Positions 48,527-59,746 of a stretch of 64,000 nucleotides of DNA are shown one piece after another. The position numbers and the translations under genes are program-made. Under the pieces are notes generated by a model. The model saw nothing but the letters and a program-made list of their open reading frames with translations, ran no database searches and was not told the DNA's origin. Within the stretch, counting starts at the first letter, position 1. Each line of letters begins with the position of its first letter. Source of the DNA: Cyathus striatus (Eukaryota; Basidiomycota; Agaricomycetes; Agaricales; Nidulariaceae); assembly GCA_025738555.1 (NCBI GenBank), contig JAOVFP010000006.1, forward strand, positions 5,890,001 to 5,954,000. Direction: 5' to 3'.

Positions 48527-51500
48527 ATGGGTAAGGGGATTTCAAAGATATGGCAAAGGTCTAAAGGTACATGCACAAAATTGGCACAAATGTTATAAAA
48601 TGAACATTGCATATTATTGAACTCTTCCTTTCACTCAATCACCCACTGTCCACTCTATTTCTTCCTACCACCTACTGTCTGTTATTACAATAGCTCGAAA
48701 GCGTTGTAGTTCTTCAAGTGCACCTGAAGGATCAGCAACTAGTCAAAAACGGTTACGGAGTTCATCAAGTGCAAGATCTTCTAATATTTCTATTCAGTTC
48801 CGTCCAACTGCTCGATCTCATGAATCTGCTCAAGCATTAAATCAAAATAAAAGCTCTAGTGTGCCATATCCCTCATCCCATGCTACATCACTTACTACTG
48901 GTGTGGGTGAATCAAGTCAGACATTAAGTCAAAATCAAGGCACTAGCACAAGCTTGGCTCGTGCTTTACCTCATATCACATCATTTAAAATTGGTACAAA
49001 CAAATCAAGTCAAGTATTAAAGAGGAATAAAACTACTAGTGCAGCTTACAGAACATCACATATTTCATCAATTGTTATTAAAGAAAGCCAAAGCAAGAAT
49101 AAAATTGAAAAGGTGTCAAAGAGAAAGCGTACTACTGAGCATCCTGTACTGGAAGAGACTCTAACTCAAAATGATGAGCAGTCATTTCAGGAAATGGAGA
49201 TTGATGATCATCATGAAGAACAGATATTAGTAGTTGAATCCAGTCATGATCGGCCCTCACAACCTAAGCGGCAACGCAATCAAAAATCATCTGTAAGCAG
49301 AAAAAATTGAATAATGTAACAAAGCAGCTAAATCAATTATGTAGGCAAAACTAACAGAGTGGTTGAAATTTAGAGATGTATTTCTTGATGAACTTCTTCG
49401 CCATGATGGCAAGGGAGATTATATCAATGAAGCAAATTGTTCAGTGTGTGAGAAAGAAAGTGGCATTTATAAATGCATTGATTGCTTTCATGGAGGTTTA
49501 CTACGATGCAAAAATTGTATGAAAATAGAACATACACATTTACCACTTCACAGGGTAGAGGTGAGATGAATTGCTTATTACTGTGCATTATTTAAAGCTT
49601 ACAGCTTCTCAGAAGTGGAATGGGCAATATTTTGTGAAGGAATCACTCAAAAATATTGGACTTCAAATACAACTTGGACATGGAGGAGCAGCTTGTTTGA
49701 ATGCAGACAGTGCTATAACCAATATGATTGTTGTTGATATCACTGGAGTTCATTCTGTTTCAATTTCATTCTGTAATTGCAGACCTGAACCCATTCCACG
49801 ATATACACAATTATTGAGGGCTCATTTGTTTCCAGCAAGTTTTGTAAGACCTCAAACTGTAGTTACATTTGAATGCCTTGAAACATTCCATGAACTTACA
49901 CTGCAAGGAAAGATTTCTTTGTATGATTGGTACCATACCCTTTGCCGAAAAACTGATAAATGCAAGTTGGAAAATGAAATTGTGAGCAGTAAACATGAAA
50001 CTTTCAAACTGCACATGTACTAACATATTTATAGAATCGCTACAATGAATTTAGATATATAGTACGAATGTGGAGAATTCTTTTCATGTGTAAGCGAGGT
50101 GGCCGAGGTCAATCTACTGAGGGTATTATGGGTACAAAACTAGGGGAGCTTACAGTGGAATGCCCTGCATGTCCCCATCCTGAGAAAAATCTTCCTGAGG
50201 GTTGGGAAACAACAGAATCAATGAGGTATGCCTAGTTTATTATACTTGAAATAATTTAATTAATTATTTTAAAGATATTTGTATGTTATGTATTTGGCAA
50301 TTGATGCAAATTTTAAATTGAGCTGCAAGGAGCGTGGCATTCAGGACATTGAGCTCATGCCTGGGTGGGGTCCTTTTGTTGAAGATAAAAGTTATCAAGA
50401 ACACCTTGGAAGTCACATTGAAAATCCAGAAGTATGTAATATGCCTTTTCTTTACACAGATCTGATGGATTTCAATAGATCAATACTTGTGACTCAGCTC
50501 ATGATGCAATTCTTCAAGCTGGAATACGTTCAGCTCCTGGCCATTCAGTGACTGGAACGGGACTTGTAATTTGTTCCAGACATACCTTAATTCGTGCAAA
50601 TGGTGCTGGTGATTTACAGAAAGGGGAACGGCAAGTATAAATTGTTAACTATTACAACTTGAATATTTATAACCTTGATAGATACTGCAACATTGACTAC
50701 ATTTTACTTTCAACACTTGCTAGTGTTAATCTTCCATGGATTATGATCACATATGATATTGGATGTCAGTGGTCAAAAAATTTATGGCAGCGAATAAATT
50801 CATACCCTGAGTCTATGAGAGTTTCTCCAAATACAAAGATTGATGTTGGAGTTCCTTCTTGGCATATAAATGGTCATGGAAGTTCATGTCATAGCAATTT
50901 TGCATTGGCATATTTGCCAGGAGCTGGCAGAACTTGTGGGGAGGAAGTTGAAACTACTTGGTCCAGTAGCAATCATCTTCGTCCAAGTACACGTGAAATG
51001 GGTCCAGCAGCACGTCATGAAGTGCTCAATGACCATTGGACTGACTGGAACTTTCAAAAGTCAATTGGCTTTCATTAGTGTTTCACTTTACTATGTGATA
51101 TATATATGAATTGATTACTACAGGCAAACTTTTTCTTAAAAAATATAATGAAGCTGTTCAAATGAGTAAAAAGCAAAAAGATATATTTGATAAATTCAAT
51201 GCTACATTCCTACCTAGTGTAACAGCTAAGTGGGAGTCTCAACTTATAGCATGGAATCTTGACCACACCAACCCAAATCCATATGATGAACCAGAGTGCA
51301 GTAAGTTGAAATTTTATACAAAAATGAAGCTAATATATTGTTAGAAATCACTTTGCAGGATGTGAGACTTGAGCTTACACGTGAAGAAGCTTCAGATACT
51401 AAAAAAGGAATCACCCCAAAACATAAGATGACCTTGACAAAACTTTTACTTGTTGGGTTTGAATTGGAAGAGCAACAGTATGTCAAAAGTTACAAGAACT

Positions 51501-52649
51501 GTACAGTAACTGACATTATATAACAGATTCAAACTTAAACTTAAGATTTCAAAGCTGGGAAATAAACCAACATCAACTCAATTAGCTGATATCGAAGAAA
51601 AACGCATTGCTCTTAGCACACACATTAAAAACTGGCAAGAAGTTCAAATAGTCTATATGCCAGAAGTGGCTGATCTATTGGCATCCACATCAATTAATAA
51701 TAGTGGTGACAACATTAAAACTGAGTTGCTTCCATTATATCTTCCTTCATCTCTTCCAATTCAATTACACACTAACTCAGGAGTCAAAAAAGCAGCGGAT
51801 TCAGAACTAAAATTAAGGCTTGCAGTAGCTAATGATACATTGGCTGAAATTCGACGCCATTTACGAATAACCTCAACTGTACGGTTATTTAAGAGGCTTA
51901 ATACATCTGGAACAGGAAATAAGTCAAATACTCGTATGCGGAAGTTGCATGCAAGTTATAAAGCAAGAGTAAAAGTTTATGCTGATCAATATCAATTGGC
52001 ACATTCTGCAATGGCTAAACTTGATCCGAATGGAGAATGGAAAGAATATTTACTTGAGATTAAAAAAGAGGATTTAAAAGGACCAGAATATGAATCTAAT
52101 GATTCATCAAGCAATGGGTGACATGTAATGTCATGGATATGGCTTGTATCTCGCACATCTTCCAAGGGAGATAATAGTGAAAATGAAGTAAATGATAGTT
52201 TAAGAGTGGAATGGGCAAAATCTCGTGCCAGAAGAGACAGATGGTTGGAAGAATTACATATCCTTAGAGAGGAGATGAGACGTGTTATTCAATATTATGA
52301 GTGGAAAGAAAAATGGTGGAGAAACATATGCAAAACAAGAAACAATGAAAAAAATATTGGTTCTGATATAAAACAAGGTGTTATGGCATATGCTTTAAAG
52401 CAAGCATCAATTTTTAAGATGTTAGCTAAGAGCTGTGCTGAGTGGTGGCTACCTGCTTTTCAAAGAGACAACTACATCCCAGATTGGAGTAAAAAATATA
52501 TTACATCAAATGCACTTTTATCTTCACATGTCAAATCGAGCTCTGAAAGTTCAGAAGAAGAAGTTGGTGATGATAGTGAAGATGATTGGGAAGATGAGCA
52601 AGATACAACATTTGAAGATAATTTGGATCTATTTGATCCAGTAGGTTAG
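48527..52649 (+). CDS. KDZ (Kyakuja-Dileera-Zisupton) transposase
   Basis: A DNA-cutting transposase of the KDZ superfamily with an RNase H-like core. Proposed exons: ATGG at 48527-48530, 48694-49292, 49345-49560, 49613-49981, 50035-50225, 50275-50431, 50479-50630, 50682 to about 51076, about 51125-51300, 51345-51477, and 51527-52649. The N-terminus is basic and Ser-rich (ARKRCSSSSAP). A CxC2-type cysteine cluster lies at 49430-49560 (CSVCEKESGIYKCIDC, CKNC, H..P.H). Core motifs are WNGQYF, LRAHLFPAS, YLAIDANF (probable first Asp), GDLQKGERYCNIDY, YDIGCQW (probable second Asp), STREMGP, and the C-terminal SWIWLV and EEMRRV helices. One in-frame TGA lies at 52119-52121, before SWIWLV, compatible with a mutated CGA. 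One junction near 51076 is unclear. The acidic tail ends at TAG 52647. It lies near the right end of the 16.58-kb element and is the likely mobiliser of the whole TIR family. Confidence 0.9.
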
Positions 52650-52804
52650 GAATAATACCAACAAACATAGTTCTAGTATAGTTTAGAATATGTGTATATA
52701 TGCCTCATGTACTTCTTTCCATTATATAAATGCTACATTATAAATTGTTGGCATGTGACTATTTATTAGCATTGATAATAAGCTAGTATGCACTTGAAAT
52801 TGAG

Positions 52805-53790
52805 GCATGATCATCTATGATCACCTACACAATGATTAATAGTAATAATAAGTGAATACATGTTTGAAATGACCTATGATCACCTATGATCACTACTAAA
52901 TTCATTAATAGTAATAATAAGTGAATACATGCTTGAAATGACCTATGATCACCTATGATCACCTCCAGAATGATTAGTAGTAATAATATGTTAATAGATG
53001 CTTGAAATGACCTATGATCATCTATGATCACCTCCAGAATGATTAGTAGTAATAATATGTTAATAGATGCTTGAAATGACCTATGATCACCTTTGATCAC
53101 TACTAAATTCATTAGTAGTAATAATAAGTGAATAGATGCTTGAAATGACCTGTGATCACCTATGATCACCTCCAGAATGATTAGTAGTAATAATATGTCA
53201 ATAGATACTTGAAATAACCTATGATCACCTATGATCACTACTAAATTCATTAGTAGTAATAATAAGTGAATACATGCTTGAAATGACCTATGATCACCTA
53301 TGATCACCTCCAGAATGATTAGTAGTAACAATATGTTAATACACAGTTGAAATGGCCTATGATCACCTTTGATCACTACTAAATTCATTAGTAGTAATAA
53401 TAAGTGAATACATGCTTGAAATGACCTATGATCACCTATGATCACTGCTAAATTTATTAGTAGTAATAATAAGTGAATACATGCTTGAAATGACTTATGA
53501 TCACCTATGATCACCTCCACAATGATTAATAGTAATAATAAGTGAATACATGCTTGAAATGACCTATGATCACCTATGATCACCTCCTCAATGATTAATA
53601 GTAATAATAAGTGAATACATACTTGAAATGACCTATGATCACCTATGATCACCTCCAGAATTATTAGTAGTAACAATAAGTGAGTACACACTTGAAATGA
53701 CCTATTATCTAATATGTACTTGAAAACATGGCATGATCACCTATGATCACTATAACATTCATTAGCAACCCATATATTCATTAGTAAACA
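52805..53790. repeat. Right subterminal array, 69-bp unit (inverted)
   Basis: About 13 copies of the complement of the left-array unit, with CCTATGATCACCTATGATCA and TTACTATTAATCATT-type blocks, end about 80 bp before the right terminus. The mirror arrangement with 37500-39230 is typical of subterminal transposase-binding repeats. Confidence 0.95.
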
Positions 53791-56700
53791 CACAATAGTA
53801 GGTGATCATAAAATGCCCCATATTTTTTGATCATGGTGATCAAGGGGAGCCAGGGCTTTTTATGATCAAATTGGCTAACACCCCTCGAGGGAGTTCAGTG
53901 TATATTAACTCAAACTCTGCCTGCCCTTCCTGAAATGGAATGTGCTCAGATGTGTTTGGCTGCTTTCCATCAGTGTGTGCCCACTTTAACGCACTCGTCT
54001 CCTTGGACCACACCCTACCCCCCACCTTGTTACCTCGAACTTTTTTCTTGCTATCTGATACTTGCTCTCCTCTTTGCTCACCACCCTTTACTTTTGTTAG
54101 ACTGTTCAGAACTTCTGATTTCTCGGCTTTCTTCTAAAGTTCATATGTTGCTGGTTGTTTTGTATGTAAGTACCTCCTCTTTCATTTTCACAAGTGACAA
54201 CTAGCACTTATCATGTTTACAGACTCGTGATTTGGTGTACCTGGTGTATAAGGTATGTTATATGTTTTATGATTGAGAGTGTGGATGTTTGAGTACATGT
54301 TATGTTGGTTATTAAAGGGTGCTTTGTATATGTATAATGTCTTAGTTATGTTAGTCAGTACATAGTTCATGTATCTAGTAGTACACCAATGTTAATGATT
54401 TTTATTGTTTATTTATGAAACAACATGTTAGATAACCAATTAATTCAACACTAAAGCATCCTTTAATAATGCTTATTCTTGAAAATATGTTGAAATATGG
54501 TGGAATAAGTTGAAATTAGGTAAAATTAGGTGAATCAAAGTTGAAATAAGAGGGGGGCCAATCCTAATTTGCCTAAAACAACTTATAGGCCTTAATTTTG
54601 CTTAATTTTGCTTTAATTGCCTTTAAATTACTATTCATTGCTTATATATTGCTTTACTGTAGTTATTTCTCCTAATCATGTATGTTAGGTATTTCCTGAT
54701 GCAGTATTTCTTGTGTCAGGGAGGTTGGATGGCACATTGAAACTATGGCGGAGCACAAAACAGGTACTCACATATACCTATATAACTTCTTTTGACCCTT
54801 CTGACTTATTTACTAGTCTGCATTTGAACTGTACTGTGCTATCATGGTGCTTGATATCCCAATAGAAGATATGGACTCAGTAGATACACGATTGGCTGTA
54901 GTGGGAAGAGGTAAATGCTGTTTGCTGCTGGTTGTCACTGAAGAAAACAATGGTAAGTTGACCGTTTCCCCTGAGCATAATTATAAATGATCTATCATCT
55001 TATTTTATAAAATATAGCAAAATTTCATTTGCTCGCATATGATGGGTGCGAAGCTTTCAGTGATCCCTCATCTCGTGTGCTTCAATCTCGATCAAGTGGA
55101 GCCTGTGATGTACCCCATAATTGAAGAGGTTTACCTTGATCTGTTACCTTTTACAATAACGGTCAGTCTGTGATGGTTGGATATTTGGATATGAAGGAGA
55201 TAACGTTGGTCAAGGACAATCCTCAGATACCTAACTCAGTAATGGTTGCCTGGCCTTGCTATAGACAGGCTATGGGACACAAGCCAACCACTTGGAAGAT
55301 GCTGTCCAAAATGGAAAGAAGAAAATTGAAAGCAGTGTCCAGGTCTGTACACGTGGGTACCAAAAGTGATGGCAGTTCCCACACTTAAGGAGAATAACAT
55401 GTTGTATTATTTCAAGTCTAGTTTATCACCCATTTCCTGGAATGTGTTCTAACTTTATATATATGTTGACCATTGATGTATGCATAGGAATGCAAATTTT
55501 AGGCATCATGCAACTATTCAATAGTGTGTTATAAGGTATTTATATATAAATATGCACTCTCATTCTGTAACAAATCAATTGAATTATATAATTTTTTGTG
55601 GGTTTCAGAATGCCACAATTCTTGTCTAAACTATAGTATACATACTCTGTAATCTATATCCAAAGTTATAAAAATGTGCTCCCATTCAACTATGAGAAAC
55701 ATGAGGATTAATATTCATCACACTGAATTAGCTTGTGTGGTTCATTCTCTACTACAAAATACTACCAACAACTGAAACAATGATAGCTTTTCAACTGTTT
55801 ATTCAGATCCTACAAAAACATATTTAGGGAACCACTGAAGAAGTTCTAAAGTCGATCTTCAATTCAAACCCCCTTCTCAAATCTGCGAGTTCGCAATACA
55901 AAGAGGCATGTGAAAGTGAAACAGAAACAGAATCTGACAGTGCATATCCCAGAACAGATTCATCTCGCAATCCTAGTCAGCATGAGGATAGCGGGGTGGA
56001 AGAAGTTATCTCAGAGTCAGTGCAATGTGACAAGGTATCAACGTTCACTGATTTTTGCTGATGACCATCATTCTAATCATATTTGATAGCTGGACAGTAA
56101 CAAGAGCATAAATCTGATGGATTTGGACCCTTTGGAATATATTAATGAGGAGGTTGGTGATGGCATGAAAGAAATACAGTTGGCACAGACAGACAAGGTG
56201 TGTTCACTGATATTGTGCCAAGTGCTTCATTCCAATGTAATTGATAGCTTGATGGTACCAACACCATAGTTCTGATGGATTTGGATGCTTTGGTATGTAT
56301 TTACTTTCATAAAGGCATTCGACACTTTAATTATAATTAATAGCCTAGCGGTAGCAGCCAACAGAAACTAGGCCCTCAGTCATTGAGTGCCAAGGTGCCG
56401 CCAATCATTGATTGGAATGGATTTTGGATATGTCCACAAGTGACTAATGAATCAGCATTCCAGCCCCCAAATCCTGCCCCCAAATTCTACTGGCCGAATA
56501 TATTTAATAGGCCTAGTAAAGTTCCCACTCCTGCAGACAATGCCATACCCAGCCAACAGCCAAATCCAGCTCCCATAAACAATACCACAGTCGACCAACC
56601 ACTGAATCCCGCTCCTCTAAGTCAACCACTGCTGCTAAACAATCAAATCCTGCTCCTATTCAGATTGCTACAGCCATTGAAAAGCCAAATGTCCAGAATG

Positions 56701-57492
56701 ATCCTGGAATGACACCCCCATTAAACATTGGTAATTTTATCACTGCTATAAGTCATCAGTTCAACACATTTCGTGAAGATCAGAAATGATATAACAATAG
56801 CAGTGCTTCAGAGTTGAAGAAACAGAAAGAAAAAGAATACGAATCATTCAAGGCATTACTCCTTCAAGAGCAGAATAAGACATATCATATCAGACACGAT
56901 AGAATGTGAGCAACATCGGCAAGAAGATGAGTTCAGAGCCTTGCTGAAAAATAGAGAAGTGGAAAGGCAGAATGATAGAGTGTTATTGGGTGAGGCTTTG
57001 AAACATCAAGTGGAGCAGTACGAATTGTCAGTGAGGTCGACAGTCGAAGGACTTTTGTCAACAGGTCTGTCTTATCAAAGATCTACCAATTGTGGGTGAT
57101 TATTGATTGCTTTCTACAGGTGGAAGTGTCCCTGGAGAGTCTCCATCATTGAGTAGGGTGCCTCATAGTGATTGCATTCCCAACTTAGCGTCTTCAGGAA
57201 TGGGCTTGCACAGGATGATCATTCGCACTAAGAAACAAGTGCCTTTGAAAAGTATCATCGTCTAGATACCTATGAAAAGAGTACAGCAATAATCAGAAGA
57301 GCTCAGTGAAGGCCAGGAAATGAAAAGTGCCATAGGGTTTATACAACTAGAAAGAATCCTGATACAATCACACCACAAGGGCTTCCAATTAAATATTATG
57401 ATGAATCATGGTATCAGAGTCTTTGTCTATCTGAGAGACGATTGTTGGATGCCAAATTAAGCATTGCTTATCAGTTCGATGGTGATACTTGA

Positions 57493-58345
57493 GACTGAAA
57501 CAGTTGTACTTAATCTTACATGTGTGTAACAATCACTTTGATATATTGGGGTTAATGGTGCCAGAAGTAATGAATGATCGATCCAGCTATAAGCTTGTAA
57601 GCTGTCATATTCAGTATTCTAATAATAGCAGGAGTCTATTAATACATTAAGATGATAGTAGTCCACTTGTCAAAGGACCAGAGTTCGATCCCCACAAATG
57701 GCATTCAATGCTGCAAGTCTTCTGCCCTCTGAATCTTCCCAAAGATACCTGAACTCTACAGATGGGCAAAGAAGCACAGTGTTGAAGAGTGAAGGTGTGA
57801 TTGCACATACATAACAAAGACAATTAATGCAAGTTTGTTGAGATGTCCACCTCAAGATCTTATCATCCTCATACCAACATCTCAACATGCCCTCTCCCTC
57901 TCCTTATCTCCTTATTCATTCTCTGCATTCTATTGAAAATAAGCTCGTATTTCAGCTCCTTGAAACAACTATTCTAATACTATCTTTTCTTGGCCTTACT
58001 TACACTCATTTCGCTCTTTTTAGGTATATTTCTTTCTCTTTTACTATTTAAACTGTATATATTGGTCTTGAGCATTCACCATCACAATTTCTCATCTAAA
58101 CGATTTGTTACCAGTATGTGCTGCTGAGGCAGTGACAATGGCAAAGGAAGGAGAAGTATAAGACATCTACTTGTGATGCAAGCACAGTGTAATTGATAAA
58201 GCTTAGGCGACTGAAGGCAAGCAATAACAGGCACAAAGGGTATTGAAGGTGAAGTAGATCACGGGGCATGTGAGGTGTGACAAAAATCTTAACTGTTCAT
58301 GGAAATCTATGAGAGCAAAGCGAGCTGCCGAAAATTCAATCTTAA
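57493..58345. other. Arm 2 outer segment without a clear gene
   Basis: Mirror of 24482-25334. It contains the same tRNA-like word (GTTCGATCC at about 57684) but no foldable tRNA and no recognised protein. Confidence 0.4.
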
Positions 58346-58493
58346 TGTAAGGCGCCGTGTCAGGCACCGCTTACATACTATCACCGCTTACATACATTTG
58401 TTTACATACACGTTGTTTGGCAACACCGTCAGGCGTTGCCCATATAAATAATCATTATTTGTACATATTAGATAACTTTTTTACTCGCACATT
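58346..58493 (+). mobile_element. Truncated LTR at the outer edge of arm 2
   Basis: It begins TGTAAGGCGCCGTG directly after CTTAA and matches the complement of about 23234-23381, including TATAAATAATCATT, until about 58493, where similarity ends. The left neighbour TTAA(G) is the same target word as next to the arm 1 LTR. The insertion therefore predates the duplication. Confidence 0.75.
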
Positions 58494-59490
58494 GCCTGTT
58501 TAGGAGAGAGGAGACTTACTCTTTGGTGCTTTGGCGATAGCATCATTTTTATTCGAGGACGTACACAATGTCAGAATCATTGGTATATTTTCCCAAATCG
58601 ACATCTCATTCACCAATCCATACCATTCATTGTGTTCTCATTACTCAATAGGGATGTTCACATAGAATAGCGGGGGTGGTAGCGTCAATTTGATTAGTTT
58701 GTAAGTTTATCAAATTAAGCTGAAGAGACCAAAAAACTCATACATTCCTACACTGTATTCACCCTACAAAATATACCTACTAGCCTCAATCAAGACTTCT
58801 ACAATGTAATGATCAACTATTTACACTAACAGTCAACTAATTACATGTCTTAATTTCTCTTTTTTCTTGCACTGAAAATATAAGCATGTATAAGGTAGTG
58901 CAATTCAAGAAAAGCTTACATGGGGTATCGGATGTTGTAGCAGTTTACAGTGCGACAACTCCTGGATGTCTTGCCTGTACAGACATAGAAACTTACTTTC
59001 TATTATGAATAAAAGTAAGTGTTCAGCAGCTTGCAAAATACCAGCGACTTACCTCTTTCATTTTGGTTTTGCGACTGTTACCCTTTGCGTTCTTTCACTT
59101 TGTCTTTCTGCACTGTTTGACATGTACTGACTCTGCATCCCTCCAATGTCCTTTCCAGTGCACCATATGTTCAACGCATATCAATTCTGCAGCTCTCCAA
59201 TGTCCTCCCCAGTGGACCATCACCTGATTGTCTACCTACAAATGTTTGTCTATCATAGGAGGGAGAAACGTAATGAATAAAGATGAATGTACCTCATAAA
59301 ATGTAGCTTGGAGATCATAGGTGATGAAGGTAGGTTCAACAACTCTCGGCATGCTCCTATCATAATATTGAGGTAACTTGCCAGTATAGCTCTATCATAT
59401 GTACTCACCTCAGCAACAATTGAAAACTTGGTAGTGATAGGTATTGGCTTTTTACAAAATACAGGAAGATGAATAGTAGCTTTGAATCCA
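58494..59490. other. No recognised gene
   Basis: AT-rich DNA with possible small minus-strand exons between TAG/GT-type signals (for example near 59180-59240). I found no family motif. Confidence 0.35.
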
Positions 59491-59740
59491 TCAAAAGCTT
59501 ATTTTGAACTCCAGCACACGCATTCGTGTCTCTACCCAATCATTCCCACCTCTAACTATACATACCACCTTCTTCTCATCATTTTGCCCAACAACAACAA
59601 CAATAGCTAGATTCAGGAAGAAGAGAGGGACTGTGTTGCTGCTGCTCTTTTGGAGAAGGCACCCTGGTTTCATACCCCAAATGTATGTCCACAACTGCAC
59701 TGTCCTGCCTCCAGCATTTTGAACCAACTGAGGATTATTT
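59491..59740 (-). pseudogene. Unrecognised minus-strand coding remnant
   Basis: A minus-strand frame with NPQLVQNAGGRTVQLWTYIW, and VCIVRGGNDWVETRMRVLEF near its end, looks protein-like and may continue towards 59300 (DGFKATIHLPVFCKKPIPIT). I do not recognise it. It is cut at about 59742 by the start of the Ty3 pol remnant, which lies on the other strand. Confidence 0.35.
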
Positions 59741-59746
59741 GAACTA

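Larger units (their letters stand above)
37308..53886. mobile_element. 16.58-kb KDZ DNA transposon with TIRs and subterminal arrays
   Basis: GAGGGAG flanks the element at 37301-37307 and 53887-53893. Counting the next base (T or C) gives an 8-mer with one mismatch. The empty site in arm 1, at about 28937-28955, has a single copy. The inverted ends share GTGTTAGCCAA, TGATCATAAAAAGCCCTGG and CTCCCCTTGATCACCATGAT for about 85 bp. Inside the TIRs lie inverted arrays of a 69-bp unit. The core holds a 40-bp satellite, a small nested element, a minus-strand cargo gene, a CpG-rich insert and the KDZ transposase. Only the outermost 4-5 bases of the two ends differ. Everything needed for autonomy seems present except for one in-frame TGA in the transposase. 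Confidence 0.92.
37284..57492 (+). pseudogene. Gene B, arm 2 copy, split by the KDZ transposon
   Basis: The ATG at 37284 opens the same MSGTTLRE start as in arm 1. After codon 8 the coding sequence is cut by the 16.58-kb element and resumes at 53887. The remaining exons run to the TGA at 57490-57492. They include the WD40-like exon at about 54690-54762, the Pro/Asn-rich linker from 56383, and the coiled-coil part near 56930-57060. A one-base deletion near 56615, relative to arm 1 at about 26213, shifts the linker frame. This copy is thus broken twice, while the arm 1 copy has neither lesion. Confidence 0.6.
33237..58345. repeat. Arm 2 of the large inverted duplication (interrupted)
   Basis: This is the mirror of 24482-33005 with a 16586-bp gain at 37301-53886, exactly one transposon plus one copy of its target duplication. 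Homology ends at about 58345, where a truncated LTR (58346-58493) matching 23154-23381 follows. Confidence 0.95.

Noticed and set aside
50432..50478. Apparent in-frame stop in the KDZ core (after DGFQ)
   Set aside because: A GTATGT donor and TTCAATAG acceptor remove it and restore the conserved TCDSAHDA block, so it is an intron, not a lesion.
52825..53691. 288-residue minus-strand open frame
   Set aside because: Same 69-bp satellite read in the inverted right array; not a gene.
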